From contig CAZJWK010000008.1 in NCBI GenBank assembly GCA_964549595.1, forward strand, positions 1 to 58,534: a stretch of 58,534 bases of DNA, in the 5' to 3' direction. The notes under the pieces were generated by a model. That model was not told the origin of the DNA. It did not search any database and saw only the letters and a program-made list of their open reading frames with translations. This stretch comes from CAZQQN01 sp964549595 (GTDB lineage: Bacteria; Bacteroidota; Bacteroidia; CAILMK01; CAYYUA01). The position numbers and the translations under genes were made by a program. Below, in pieces: positions 1 to 9,014 of this stretch; position 1 is the first letter of the stretch; each line of letters begins with the position of its first letter.

Positions 1-15
1 TAATTCAATTTTCTA

Positions 16-90
16 TGCTCAGGGACTCGAACCTGCGTCCGCCAGCCGGCGGATATGAGCCCAACGAGCTACCATCTGCTCTACCCCGCA
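16..90 (-). pseudogene. tRNA-Met-like unit, copy 1, interrupted by a palindrome
   Basis: Read on the minus strand, the 5' half matches a tRNA-Met: a TGCGGGG acceptor strand, a GAGC/GCTC D-stem, then TTGGG and a CTCAT anticodon-loop start. The 3' anticodon-stem strand CCCAA is missing. In its place is a perfect inverted repeat, TCCGCC-AGCC-GGCGGA (plus strand 38-53). A GCAGG-TTCGAGT T-arm-like stretch follows, but the 3' acceptor strand that should pair with TGCGGGG is absent. As written it cannot fold as a normal tRNA. I infer a disrupted tRNA gene or a tRNA-derived repeat, and an assembly artefact near the contig end cannot be excluded. Confidence 0.6.
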
Positions 91-118
91 AAATATGTTT
101 TTTAATTCAATTTTCTAT

Positions 119-213
119 GCTCAGGGACTCGAACCTGCGTCCGCCAGCCGGCGGATACTGTGTTCGCCTACTGGCGAATGAGCCCAACGAGCTACCATCT
201 GCTCTACCCCGCA
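119..213 (-). pseudogene. tRNA-Met-like unit, copy 2, with two palindromes
   Basis: This is identical to copy 1 over its first 55 bases (103-157 against 1-55) and its last 35 bases (179-213 against 56-90). It carries 21 extra bases at 158-178, which contain a second perfect hairpin, TTCGCC-TACT-GGCGAA (163-178). The same tRNA-Met 5' half is present and the 3' acceptor strand is again missing. The extra hairpin sits exactly at the anticodon side of the first one, so copy 1 and copy 2 differ by gain or loss of one palindromic unit. Confidence 0.6.
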
Positions 214-456
214 ATATTTTATTTTTTTTAATCCTTCTTGAAAGGTTTTACACAAATTCAAAATATGACGGATAAACCCTTAAACAATTTAAAAATAAAT
301 CCGCCTGACTCAACCAGAATTTAAATGTAGTGAACGCTTACCTAACCCTGAAATCTTGGTGCAAAGATAAAATGCTTTTAGGATTTTTCAAATTATTCCG
401 CAATGGATTGACGTGGGAAAAAAACAAGCTTAAACACTGTTTTCTTTTATATTTCC

Positions 457-464
457 TAATTTTG
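457..464 (+). promoter_or_regulatory. Bacteroidota-type -7 box TAATTTTG
   Basis: The sequence TAATTTTG fits the TAnnTTTG -7 consensus of the Bacteroidota primary sigma factor. A T-rich stretch (TTTT) lies about 20 bases upstream at the -33 position. It lies 30 bases before the ATG at 495 and probably drives the DUF2911 lipoprotein gene. Confidence 0.5.
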
Positions 465-494
465 AATCTGAAAAAACCTTAAAACTTGAAATCT

Positions 495-1511
495 ATGAAA
501 CGTTTAATGATTTACCTTTTACCTTTATTATTCTTGGCATCTGCCTGTAACCAAGGAGGACAAAATGGAAATGAGAAAGATTCCAATAACAAAAAGGATA
601 CTGTTAATAGCGGTGATGATGAACAATCTATGAAGGAAGAAAAAGATGAAAAGGAAGTAAAGTTACGCTTCCCCCTTCCAAGTCCTCATGGTTGGGTTAA
701 GCAAATTATGGGGATCAATAAAATTAAAATTTCTTATTACCGGCCTTCTGTTCATGACCCGGAAACCGGGGAAAAGAGACAAATCTGGGGAAAGCTGGTC
801 CCTTATGGGGAACTGTGGCGAACCGGAGCCAATGCGAATACTACCATAAAATTCAGCCACGATGTCATGGTAAATGGCAACAAGCTTGAAGCGGGTAAAT
901 ATTCGTTCTTTACAATACCCGGTAAGGATAAATGGACATTGATCTTTAACAACAAATCGGATCATAATGGTACCATGGGGTATGATAAAGCCAATGATGC
1001 ACTGCGCTTTAAAGTAGAACCAGAGAATACCGAATATCATGAAATGATGACCTTTCACATTAAGGATGTTACGGATACTACCGGAATCATTGAATTAGCC
1101 TGGAATGAAACCTCCGTATCATTTAACCTTGCTACCAATACAAGTGAGCAGGTCATGACCATGATGGATAACGCCATTGCCCAAGCAGAAAATGATGATT
1201 GGAAAACTTATAACAGGTGTGCTAATTATTTAGTGGAAAATGAAAAAATGTTGGATAAAGCGAAAAAATGGGTTAATAAATCCATTGATATTAAAGAAAA
1301 TTGGAGGAATCTTTGGACCAAAGCCGAATTAATGGAGGAAAAGGGCAATATCGAAGAAGCTGTTAAGTTCGCTGAAAAATCCCTTGAGGTTGGAAAGGAG
1401 AATGATATGGAAGAAGGCTACCAGGATTACATGAAAGGGAATATAGAAGAATTAAAAGAAAGTCCGGCCGGTGGTGAAGGATTTAATGCGACTTNNNNNN
1501 NNNNTGAATAA
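495..1511 (+). CDS. DUF2911 domain lipoprotein
   Basis: The product is about 338 residues. It starts with a lipoprotein signal ending LASAC, so it should be lipidated and exported. A low-complexity Lys/Asp/Glu/Asn linker follows to about residue 57, then a DUF2911 domain at about 60-205 (motifs PYGELWRTGAN and AGKYSFFTIP), then a helical tail at about 210-330 that resembles a tetratricopeptide hairpin. DUF2911 proteins are common in Bacteroidota and their function is unknown. The ATG at 495 was chosen over an in-frame TTG at 486 because it directly starts the signal peptide. The last codons fall in a 10-N gap. If the gap is in fact empty, the frame reads on as Leu-Asn-Asn-stop, so little or nothing is missing. 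Confidence 0.9.
   Translation: MKRLMIYLLPLLFLASACNQGGQNGNEKDSNNKKDTVNSGDDEQSMKEEKDEKEVKLRFPLPSPHGWVKQIMGINKIKISYYRPSVHDPETGEKRQIWGKLVPYGELWRTGANANTTIKFSHDVMVNGNKLEAGKYSFFTIPGKDKWTLIFNNKSDHNGTMGYDKANDALRFKVEPENTEYHEMMTFHIKDVTDTTGIIELAWNETSVSFNLATNTSEQVMTMMDNAIAQAENDDWKTYNRCANYLVENEKMLDKAKKWVNKSIDIKENWRNLWTKAELMEEKGNIEEAVKFAEKSLEVGKENDMEEGYQDYMKGNIEELKESPAGGEGFNATXXXXE
1495..1504. other. Assembly gap (10 N)
   Basis: Ten N bases lie in the last codons of the DUF2911 gene. The flanks join in frame (TTG AAT AAC TAA) if the gap length is zero, which suggests a placeholder gap between abutting contigs. Confidence 0.95.
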
Positions 1512-1541
1512 CTAAATACCAAGGCTTAGCGCTAAATTTTT

Positions 1542-1577
1542 AAAAAACCCCGTTGCTTTAAGCCTCGGGGTTTTTTT
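1542..1577 (+). terminator. Rho-independent terminator
   Basis: AAAAAACCCCG and CGGGGTTTTTTT form a stem around a 13-base loop, with A-run and T-run on the two sides. It lies about 30 bases after the DUF2911 stop. Confidence 0.85.
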
Positions 1578-1799
1578 AGTGCCTTATAGGGTAATAGCCT
1601 CTTGGAGAGGGTTCAATTTTGGGGTTACTTTTCAAACATAATTCCTTTGCTGCATTAGGGTGTTTTCATTGGATAAGCAGGGAAGTGGTTATTGGATTAC
1701 TCAAAAAAGGGTGAAAAATTGTAAGGGCTTTCATTTATCTATAATTTTGAAGGATAATGAAACACCAAATCATTTTAACCTTCTTAAAAATCAAGGAAT

Positions 1800-2957
1800 A
1801 TGGATTCAGCCCAAAGTACTTTTTCAAGCAAACTACCCGGTGTTAAAAAAAGTATATTTGCCGAAATGTCGGCTTTGGCCAATGAATATCAGGCTATTAA
1901 TCTTTCACAGGGTTTCCCGGATTTTAACTGTCCCGAGGATTTGATAGACCGTGTGCATCATCACATGAAGGCGGGTAAAAATCAATATCCGCCAATGCCG
2001 GGAGTTTATTCACTTAAAGAAAAGATTGCTGAAAAGGTAAAGGAACTTTATGGGGCTGAATACGATCCTGATAGTGAGATTACCATCACAGCAGGTGCTA
2101 CACAGGGGCTTCACTGCGCTATTTCTACCCTTGTGCGGGAACATGATGAGGTAATCATTATTGAACCTGCTTATGATGCCTATTTACCTTCTATTCTGCT
2201 CAATAGAGGGACCCCGAAATATGTTCAGCTTTATCCGCCTGACTTTAAAATCAATTGGGAAGATATTAAAAAGTTAATTACTTACCGAACCCGGGCCATT
2301 ATCATTAATACTCCTCACAATCCAAGCGGAATGGTAATGGATCAAGATGATATGCAACAGTTAGAGAAAATTACGGCTAACTATGATATCTTCATCATAA
2401 GTGACGAGGTCTATGAACATATGGTGTTTGATGGCCGGGAACATGAAAGCATTTGCCGGTATCCTTATATCAGGCAGAACGCTTTCGGGATATTTTCGTT
2501 TGGCAAAACCTACCATACCACAGGCTGGAAAATTGGTTATGTCGTTGCTCCGGAACATTTGACCAATGAATTTAGAAAGGTTTTTCAATATGCCATGTTT
2601 GGGGTTTCTACACCCATGCAATATGCTTATGCGGATTACCTGGATCATAAAGACCATTACTTGAAACTAAGTGAATTTTACGAAGAAAAACGGGATTATT
2701 TCGCTGGCTTGATTAAGGATTCCGGTTTGAAACTATTACCCAGTGATGGTACTTACTTTCAATGTGTCGATTATAGTGATATTTCCAATGAAAAGGATGT
2801 GGATTTTTGTAAACGTTTAATTACCGAATACGGGGTGGCTGCTGTTCCTATATCGGTTTTTTACCATGAAAAAAATGACAACCAGATCATTCGTTTTTGT
2901 TTCGCCAAGCAGGAATCCACGCTTAAAAAGGCCGGAGAGATCTTATGCAAAATCTAA
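1800..2957 (+). CDS. PLP-dependent aminotransferase, methionine/glutamine transaminase type
   Basis: This 385-residue fold-type I aminotransferase resembles E. coli YbdL and the KAT/glutamine transaminase K group. Visible landmarks are NLSQGFPDF (35-43), the ring-stacking region GATQG (about 99-103), TPHNPSG (171-177), the PLP-binding Asp202 in SDEVYEH, the Schiff-base Lys236 in SFGKTYH, and the carboxylate-binding Arg in IIRFCFA near the C-terminus. The ATG at 1800 follows a close AAGGA. The stop overlaps the next gene, a nitrilase-fold omega-amidase, by 13 bases. This pairing is typical of the glutamine transaminase-omega-amidase route, which recycles 2-oxo-4-methylthiobutyrate to methionine. 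Exact substrate preference is inferred. Confidence 0.9.
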   Translation: MDSAQSTFSSKLPGVKKSIFAEMSALANEYQAINLSQGFPDFNCPEDLIDRVHHHMKAGKNQYPPMPGVYSLKEKIAEKVKELYGAEYDPDSEITITAGATQGLHCAISTLVREHDEVIIIEPAYDAYLPSILLNRGTPKYVQLYPPDFKINWEDIKKLITYRTRAIIINTPHNPSGMVMDQDDMQQLEKITANYDIFIISDEVYEHMVFDGREHESICRYPYIRQNAFGIFSFGKTYHTTGWKIGYVVAPEHLTNEFRKVFQYAMFGVSTPMQYAYADYLDHKDHYLKLSEFYEEKRDYFAGLIKDSGLKLLPSDGTYFQCVDYSDISNEKDVDFCKRLITEYGVAAVPISVFYHEKNDNQIIRFCFAKQESTLKKAGEILCKI

Positions 2958-3715
2958 AAGTTACGCTTGTGCAACCGGACATTATCTGGGAAGATAAATC
3001 AGCCAATTTGGAAAAATATGAGGCGCTCCTGAAAGAAGCAAATTCACCGGATGTAGTGGTGTTACCGGAGATGTTCAATACCGGTTTTTCTATGAATGCC
3101 AAGGAATTGGCAGAAAAAACGGAAGGTCAATCAGTGAAATGGTTGGCGGATAAGGCCGGAAGTATCGATGCTGCGGTAATGGCCAGCTTAATTGTGGAAG
3201 ATGAAGGGCTTTTCTACAACCGATTGGTATGGATGCAGCCTGACGGCCATTATCAAACATACGATAAACGGCATCTTTTTTCCATGACTGAGGAACCGAA
3301 ACATTTCACTCCTGGTAAAAGGAAATTGATACTGGATTGGAGGGGATGGAAAATTTGCCCTATGGTATGTTTTGACCTAAGGTTTCCGGTCTGGAATAGA
3401 AATGTGGAAGAGTATGATTGCTTTATTGTCAATGCCAATTGGCCACAGCGGCGTAGCAATCATTGGCGGACTCTATTGCAGGCCAGAGCCATAGAAAACC
3501 AGGTTTTTTGTGTAGGAGTAAACCGTGTGGGAAAAGATGGAAACGAAGTGTATTTTTGCGGGGATTCCATGGTGGTTGATCCTTTAGGGGAACCCAGGGT
3601 TCACCTTAAGCATAATGAACAAGTAATCAATGTTGAAATGGATTATGAGGAGATAACCAAAACCCGCCGCTACATGCCTTTTCTCAGGGAAAGAGATCAT
3701 TTCGAGCTTCAATAG
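2945..3715 (+). CDS. Omega-amidase / carbon-nitrogen hydrolase (YafV/Nit2 type)
   Basis: This 256-residue nitrilase-superfamily enzyme has the full catalytic triad: Glu42 in VVLPEMFNTGF, Lys108 in YDKRHLF and Cys142 in MVCFDLRFP. Family members closest to YafV and Nit2 hydrolyse 2-oxoglutaramate or 2-oxosuccinamate to the 2-oxoacid and ammonia. Its start overlaps the aminotransferase gene, which implies translational coupling and a shared job: the aminotransferase makes the oxo-amide and this enzyme removes it. It ends 12 bases before the convergent DUF4369 gene. No signal peptide, so cytoplasmic. Confidence 0.9.
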   Translation: MQNLKVTLVQPDIIWEDKSANLEKYEALLKEANSPDVVVLPEMFNTGFSMNAKELAEKTEGQSVKWLADKAGSIDAAVMASLIVEDEGLFYNRLVWMQPDGHYQTYDKRHLFSMTEEPKHFTPGKRKLILDWRGWKICPMVCFDLRFPVWNRNVEEYDCFIVNANWPQRRSNHWRTLLQARAIENQVFCVGVNRVGKDGNEVYFCGDSMVVDPLGEPRVHLKHNEQVINVEMDYEEITKTRRYMPFLRERDHFELQ

Positions 3716-3727
3716 CCCGTTTTCGGT

Positions 3728-4672
3728 TTAATCAGTCCATTTTTTCTTTTCTTCCGGATTATTTTCCAGGTATTTTTCCGTTTTTCTTAACTTATCTTCT
3801 AATGCGCCTACGAAGGTGTTATTGGGATATTGCTTTTTGTAGTCCTCTAACAAGTTGCGGAAAAAATCCAGGTCCCTGTGGAGTTCTGTCCTAACAGCTA
3901 TTACAGGAGCCGCAATGGAATTCTTGTCCCAGGCTTTTTTTACCAATGCTTTTATATCCTGAAATTTTTTTCTTCTTTTCTTTTTATTGATCTTGTTCAT
4001 TTTGTCATGGATCTCGAGCCTTTTTTGAGTATTGTCGGTCTTTTTAAGGACCTTCTTTAAGGAATCACCCATTGTATTGTAACGGTTCATGACCTGGTAA
4101 AGCTTTCTAATAAGTCTTGTATCCTCGGCACCATCTCCTTCTACTTTATAATCATTTAAATTATCAATATCGGTTTTTATGTTCATGATACCGCCTGTAA
4201 GGATGATGTGTATAGACTGGCTGGGGAACCGGATTTGGTAAAGCCCAGGCCCCGGAATTTTCCCGCCAAAACGAAAACGGTCCTGTTGATTGACTACGGT
4301 AGAAGCAAGCGGTGTCACATTGATACCAATGCCCATTTTATCCAAAATCACTTCTGAATTGGCACCTCCTGTTACCTCGCCCTGGAGAATAAAATTTACA
4401 CTATCGTTTGTGTTACCTGGTTCCTGATTTTTGGCTTTTTGGATTAATTCCTTATGGGATTGCTGTTCACCACCACTTTTTATTCCCGATGATGAACCAT
4501 TACCCGATTGGCTCGGCTTATCCTGAATAATCTCAGGGGAATCTTTACCATCTTTTTTCCCGGCTTGGGAGGTATCTGATTGAGCGCCATTCTGGCTCGA
4601 ATTTCCGTTCTGGCAACCAAGGTTAATTGATAAAACCAATAAACCAATGAGGATCGTGAAATTTTTGGTCAT
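3728..4672 (-). CDS. DUF4369 domain lipoprotein
   Basis: The product is 314 residues. A signal peptide ends in SINLGC, a likely lipobox, and is followed by a long Ser/Gly/Gln/Asp-rich linker to about residue 90. A beta-rich domain at about 95-180 matches the DUF4369 layout (FILQGEVTGGANSEVILDK, then an internal GLYQIRFP). The C-terminal half is a Lys-rich helical region. DUF4369 is often found at the N-terminus of Bacteroidota thioredoxin-like lipoproteins, but no CxxC thioredoxin motif is present here. The start is two bases after the gatB stop, so it probably shares the gatB transcript. Function unknown. Confidence 0.8.
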   Translation of the reverse strand: MTKNFTILIGLLVLSINLGCQNGNSSQNGAQSDTSQAGKKDGKDSPEIIQDKPSQSGNGSSSGIKSGGEQQSHKELIQKAKNQEPGNTNDSVNFILQGEVTGGANSEVILDKMGIGINVTPLASTVVNQQDRFRFGGKIPGPGLYQIRFPSQSIHIILTGGIMNIKTDIDNLNDYKVEGDGAEDTRLIRKLYQVMNRYNTMGDSLKKVLKKTDNTQKRLEIHDKMNKINKKKRRKKFQDIKALVKKAWDKNSIAAPVIAVRTELHRDLDFFRNLLEDYKKQYPNNTFVGALEDKLRKTEKYLENNPEEKKKWTD

Positions 4673-4674
4673 AA

Positions 4675-6145
4675 TTAAACATTCGCTTTTTCTAATTCTT
4701 GTTCAAGCATTTTGTTGACTTTTTGGGGCTCTGCTTTTCCCTGAGATTTCTTCATAATTTGCCCCATAAAAAAACCCAATAGGCCGGTCTTGCCATTCTG
4801 ATATTCTTCAACCTTTTGCGGATTGTTTTGTATAACTTCATTGACAAGCGATTTCAGGAAATCATCATCCTGCANNNNNNNNNNGGATAAGGTTCAATTC
4901 ATTGGCAAGGCTTTCGGGGTCTTTTTCCGGTTGTTTAACCAATTCATAGAACAGGGTGTTGGAAGCCATTGAAAAATTTAGCTTATCCGCTTTAATCATT
5001 TTGATAATGCTTCCTATTTGCTCCGGAAAAAGCGGAAAATCCTCCATGTGAACCGCATTCTCATTCAAGTAAGAACGGATCGGGCCAATCATCCAATTGG
5101 TAGCGGCCTTGTAATCATCACAATGACTAATCACGGCCTCAAAATATTCTGAGAATGCCCTTTCGGAAGCCAATAGGTTAGCATCATAGGCTTTCAGGCC
5201 ATATTGATCCCGGTATTTATATTCCCTTTCCCTTGGCAGCTCCGGTAGTTGGCTTTTTATATTTTCCAGGTATTCCTCAGTAAGGGCAAAAGGAGGTATG
5301 TCAGGATCCGGAAAATACCTGTAGTCATCTGCCATCTCTTTGGTCCGCATTTCAAAAGTTTCGTTCTTGGCGGGATCAAATCCTAAAGTGGCTTGGTCCA
5401 CTTCCTGCCCTTTTTCCATTAGGTCTACCTGGCGTTTGAATTCGTAATCCAATGCCTTCTGGACATTCCGAAAACTGTTGAGGTTTTTGATTTCCACTTT
5501 GGTCCCGAAAGCCTGTGCGTCTTTTTTCATTACGGAAATATTAACATCGCAACGCAAGCTTCCCTCCTCCATATTACCGTCACAAATGCCTAAATAACGC
5601 ACGATTTTCCGTATTTCCACCAAATAATTGTAAGCTTCTACGGGGTAATTAATATCCGGCTTACTGACGGTCTCAATCAGTGGTACGCCAGCCCGGTTCA
5701 AATCCACCAGGGAATAAAAAGGATCCAGGTCATGAATGCTCTTACCGGAATCCTCTTCTAAAATGATTTTTTCAATACCCACTTTCTTTTCATGACCTTC
5801 AGCATCCGGGATGATTAAGTAACCATCCGTACATAAGGGTGTGGTGTATTGAGTGATCTGGTAGCCTTTGGGTAAGTCAGGGTAGAAATAATTCTTCCTG
5901 GCAAAATGCGTCTCCTTGTTGATTATTGAATTGGTGGCCAATCCCATTTTTAAAGCATACTCCAATGCCCCCCGGTTAGGCTTTGGCAAAGTGCCCGGAT
6001 GGCCCATAGAAATAGGACTGACTTGCGTATTGGGTTCACTTCCGTATTCGTAAGGATCATTGGAAAATTGCTTACTCTCAGTGAGTAGCTGGGCATGAAC
6101 TTCAAGCCCTATGACCGCTTTATATTCGTTGTAAGGTGCCTCCAT
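4675..6145 (-). CDS. gatB: Aspartyl/glutamyl-tRNA(Asn/Gln) amidotransferase subunit B (contains assembly gap)
   Basis: GatB is the kinase/transamidation subunit that activates Glu-tRNA(Gln) or Asp-tRNA(Asn) for amide transfer. The N-terminal VIGLEVHAQLLT, RKNYFYPDLPKGYQITQ and GSLRCDVNIS motifs are clear. The C-terminal GatB/YqeY domain lies at 4675-4874, ending LLGFFMGQIMKKSQGKA and LEQELEKANV. A 10-N gap at 4875-4884 breaks the frame as written. With zero gap length the flanks read N-L-I-L-Q-D-D-D-F in frame, giving about 487 residues, normal for GatB. The start is the ATG at 6145. No gatA or gatC lies in the window. Confidence 0.93.
4875..4884. other. Assembly gap (10 N) inside gatB
   Basis: Ten N bases separate the GatB core from its C-terminal YqeY-like domain. 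Removing all ten restores the reading frame exactly, so this is probably a placeholder and not real missing sequence. Confidence 0.95.
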
Positions 6146-6214
6146 AACCAAATGACAGTTTTTAAAACCTCATTGAAAGGGTGTTTTTTGCCCAATAATT
6201 TATTTACAATTTAA

Positions 6215-8839
6215 TCAACCCAATTGGTCCTTTAACAATTCCTTACCTTTTTTAATGGCAGAAGTAACCTTTTCAGGATTTTTTCCTCCTGCCGTAGCAA
6301 AAAATGGCTTACCACCCCCTCCGCCATTGATCTCAGAAGCGATGGTTTTAATCAATTCACTTGCATCCAGTTCCTTTTGTTTGGCCAGATTTTCGGGTAT
6401 GATCAGCCATATATTGGCTTTTTCGTCAAATCCTGCTCCCAAAAGGATTATCGCTTCAGGATCATTGTTTTTTAGATCAAAAGCCAGGTCTTTTCCCGCA
6501 TCAGGTGAATCAATGTTTACCTCTTGAGCAATTAACCGGTTTTGGCCATTAACCTTTTCAGCCTCTTGAAGCAATTTTTCCCGCAGACTTTTGATTTTAG
6601 CCTTTTGGTATTCTTCGATTTGCTTATTCAATTCCTTATTATGCTCAATCAAATCCTGAACGGAAGCCACTGGTTTACTGGGATTTTTGAGGAGTTTCTG
6701 GACACTGGTTAGCGTATCAATTTTTTCATTGACGTATTTCTCCGCCTCAGCACCGGTTACCGCTTCAATTCTTCGGATACCGGCCGCAACAGAGGTTTCA
6801 TTGGTGATTTTGAAGAATCCTAAACTGCCTGTGTACGGGACATGGGTTCCTCCGCAAAGTTCTTTAGAAAACTGATCGTCAAAGGTGATAACCCGTACGT
6901 ACTCCCCGTATTTCTCACCGAATAAGGCTGTGGCACCACTGTTCAGGGCCTCCTGAACCGGTACGCTTCTTTCTTCTTGCCTGGGGATGTTTTCTCGTAT
7001 TTTTTGGTTGACTCTGTTTTCTACTTTTCTGATTGCTTCCGGCTCTACTTTTGAAAAATGGGAAAAATCAAAACGTAAATGCGCTTCATTCACCAGAGAA
7101 CCTTTTTGGTCCACATGACTACCCAGGACTTCTTTCAAAGCAGCATGCATGAGGTGGGTGGCGGTATGGTTCCTTTCAGTGAGCGCTCTTTTTACCCGGT
7201 CAACTTCAGCCTGGAAAGTGTTTTCCAGGTTTTGCGGGACTTTATCCGTAATATGGATGATTAAATTGTGGGCTTTTTGGGTATCCTTGACCGTTATGCT
7301 TTCTTCGTCATTGAAAAGCTTACCGGTATCCCCAACTTGCCCACCACTTTCCGGGTAAAAAGGCGTGCGGTCCAGTACCAAATGGTAAAGGGTTTCTTTT
7401 TTGGTTTTTACTTCCCGGTATCGAAGGATGTTAACATGGGTATGAAGGTGATCGTACCCCACAAAAGTCGTATTTTCCCCTTCTCTTACAATGTGCCAGT
7501 CGCCCGTGCTTACCTGAGAGGCTTTTTTAGACCGGGCTTTTTGTTGTTCCAGGCCTTTTCGGAAACCCTCTTCATCCACCGTTAGCCCTTTTTCACGGGC
7601 CATAATTCTGGTTAAGTCAAGGGGGAAGCCATAAGTATCATAGAGTTCAAAGGCAAAATCTCCGGGAATGGTATCGTTTTCCATTTTTTGAACCTTTTGC
7701 TCGAAAAGCTTAGTCCCTACAGATAGGGTTCTCAAGAAGGACTGTTCTTCTTCCTGGACGACTTTTTGAACAAAATCTTTTTGCGCTTTGACTTCAGGGA
7801 AAACTTCCCCGAACTGATTAACCAGTACCTCCACTAATTCGAACAGGAATGGGCTTTCAGCCCCTAAATATTGGAACCCATAGCGCACACCCCTTCTAAG
7901 GATTCTGCGGATGACGTAACCCGCACCGGTATTGGCCGGCAACTGGCCGTCACAGATGGTGAAAGTAATAGCCCTGCTATGGTCGGCTACTACTCTGAGC
8001 GCAATGTCGGTTTCTTCTTTTTGCCCGTATTTAACTTTGAATTTATCGCAAATGTATTGGATAAGGGGTTGAAAAATGTCCGTGTCATAATTAGAATCCT
8101 TATTCTGGAGGACAGCTGTTAACCGTTCCAACCCCATCCCCGTGTCAATATGTTTTTTGGGAAGGGGTTCAAGCGTGCCATCCTGATATCTGTTAAATTC
8201 AATAAAGACAAGGTTCCATAGTTCAATGACCTCCGGGTGGTCTTGATTAACCAATTCGCCGGCATCCTGTTTCTTTCTTTCCGCTTCATGGCGGAAATCG
8301 TAATGGATTTCAGAGCTTGGTCCGCATGGACCTGCATCTCCCATTTCCCAGAAATTTTCATCTTTACCGAATTTCAGGATCCGATCTTCGGGGACCCATG
8401 CCTTCCATAAATGATAGGCTTCAGTGTCCTCCTCAAGGTTTTGGTCACCTTCAAAGACCGTCACATACAACCGCTCAGGATTAAGCCCGTATTCCCGGGT
8501 TAACAACTCCCATGCATATTGGATGGCCTCTTCCTTAAAATAATCTCCGAATGACCAGTTACCAAGCATTTCGAACATGGTGTGATGATAAGTATCATGG
8601 CCTACTTGTTCGAGGTCATTGTGTTTGCCGGAAACCCGCAAACATTTCTGGGTATCCGCTACACGTGGGTAAGTCGCTTCCTCATTTTCCAGAAAAATGT
8701 CTTTGAATTGATTCATTCCCGCGTTAGTAAACATTAAGGTAGGGTCATCCTTAACTACAATGGGTGCTGATGGAACGATCTTATGATCTTTTGACCGGAA
8801 ATAATCAAAAAACTTTTGTCGGATTTCCGCTACTTTCAT
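6215..8839 (-). CDS. alaS: Alanyl-tRNA synthetase
   Basis: At 874 residues this is full-length AlaRS, which charges tRNA(Ala). The class II catalytic core is N-terminal (TNAGMNQFKDIFL, GMGLERLTAVLQ). The editing domain carries the zinc/active-site residues His558 and His562 (HTATH) and Cys662 with a downstream His (CGGTH). A coiled-coil stretch at about 715-760 leads to the C-Ala domain, which ends with the Gly-rich NGGGGGKPFFATAGG motif. The ATG at 8839 gives the conserved start KVAEIRQKFFDYF. It is 69 bases from the gatB start on the same strand and may be co-transcribed. Confidence 0.97.
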   Translation of the reverse strand: MKVAEIRQKFFDYFRSKDHKIVPSAPIVVKDDPTLMFTNAGMNQFKDIFLENEEATYPRVADTQKCLRVSGKHNDLEQVGHDTYHHTMFEMLGNWSFGDYFKEEAIQYAWELLTREYGLNPERLYVTVFEGDQNLEEDTEAYHLWKAWVPEDRILKFGKDENFWEMGDAGPCGPSSEIHYDFRHEAERKKQDAGELVNQDHPEVIELWNLVFIEFNRYQDGTLEPLPKKHIDTGMGLERLTAVLQNKDSNYDTDIFQPLIQYICDKFKVKYGQKEETDIALRVVADHSRAITFTICDGQLPANTGAGYVIRRILRRGVRYGFQYLGAESPFLFELVEVLVNQFGEVFPEVKAQKDFVQKVVQEEEQSFLRTLSVGTKLFEQKVQKMENDTIPGDFAFELYDTYGFPLDLTRIMAREKGLTVDEEGFRKGLEQQKARSKKASQVSTGDWHIVREGENTTFVGYDHLHTHVNILRYREVKTKKETLYHLVLDRTPFYPESGGQVGDTGKLFNDEESITVKDTQKAHNLIIHITDKVPQNLENTFQAEVDRVKRALTERNHTATHLMHAALKEVLGSHVDQKGSLVNEAHLRFDFSHFSKVEPEAIRKVENRVNQKIRENIPRQEERSVPVQEALNSGATALFGEKYGEYVRVITFDDQFSKELCGGTHVPYTGSLGFFKITNETSVAAGIRRIEAVTGAEAEKYVNEKIDTLTSVQKLLKNPSKPVASVQDLIEHNKELNKQIEEYQKAKIKSLREKLLQEAEKVNGQNRLIAQEVNIDSPDAGKDLAFDLKNNDPEAIILLGAGFDEKANIWLIIPENLAKQKELDASELIKTIASEINGGGGGKPFFATAGGKNPEKVTSAIKKGKELLKDQLG

Positions 8840-9014
8840 ACGGGCTTTTGCCTTTTTCTTTTATAACAACAAATTTCACTAAAAATTTTGGTTTCAACGG
8901 CATGGGAAGTTTTCAGAATTATTAGAAGGCTTTTAGCGTAAGGGTTTTCGAAATTTCCCTTTTTTCCCCTATATATTGGTCAAAAGGGTTACGGGGTTGC
9001 TGATTGTAAACGAT

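Larger units (their letters stand above)
1..213. repeat. Imperfect tandem direct repeat, about 90-bp unit
   Basis: Unit 1 (1-90) and unit 2 (103-213) are identical except for the 21-base insertion at 158-178. They are separated by a 12-base AT-rich spacer. Each unit consists of an AT-rich leader, the T-arm-like piece, a palindrome and the tRNA-Met 5' half. Confidence 0.85.

Noticed and set aside
15..275. Plus-strand open frame of 86 codons with internal repeat
   Set aside because: It is the antisense of the tRNA-Met-like repeat units; the repeated peptide only reflects the repeated DNA.
1660..1944. 94-codon plus-strand open frame
   Set aside because: It overlaps the strongly supported aminotransferase gene in another frame and has no recognisable sequence.
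8119..8361. 80-codon minus-strand open frame
   Set aside because: It lies wholly within alaS in another frame and carries no motif.
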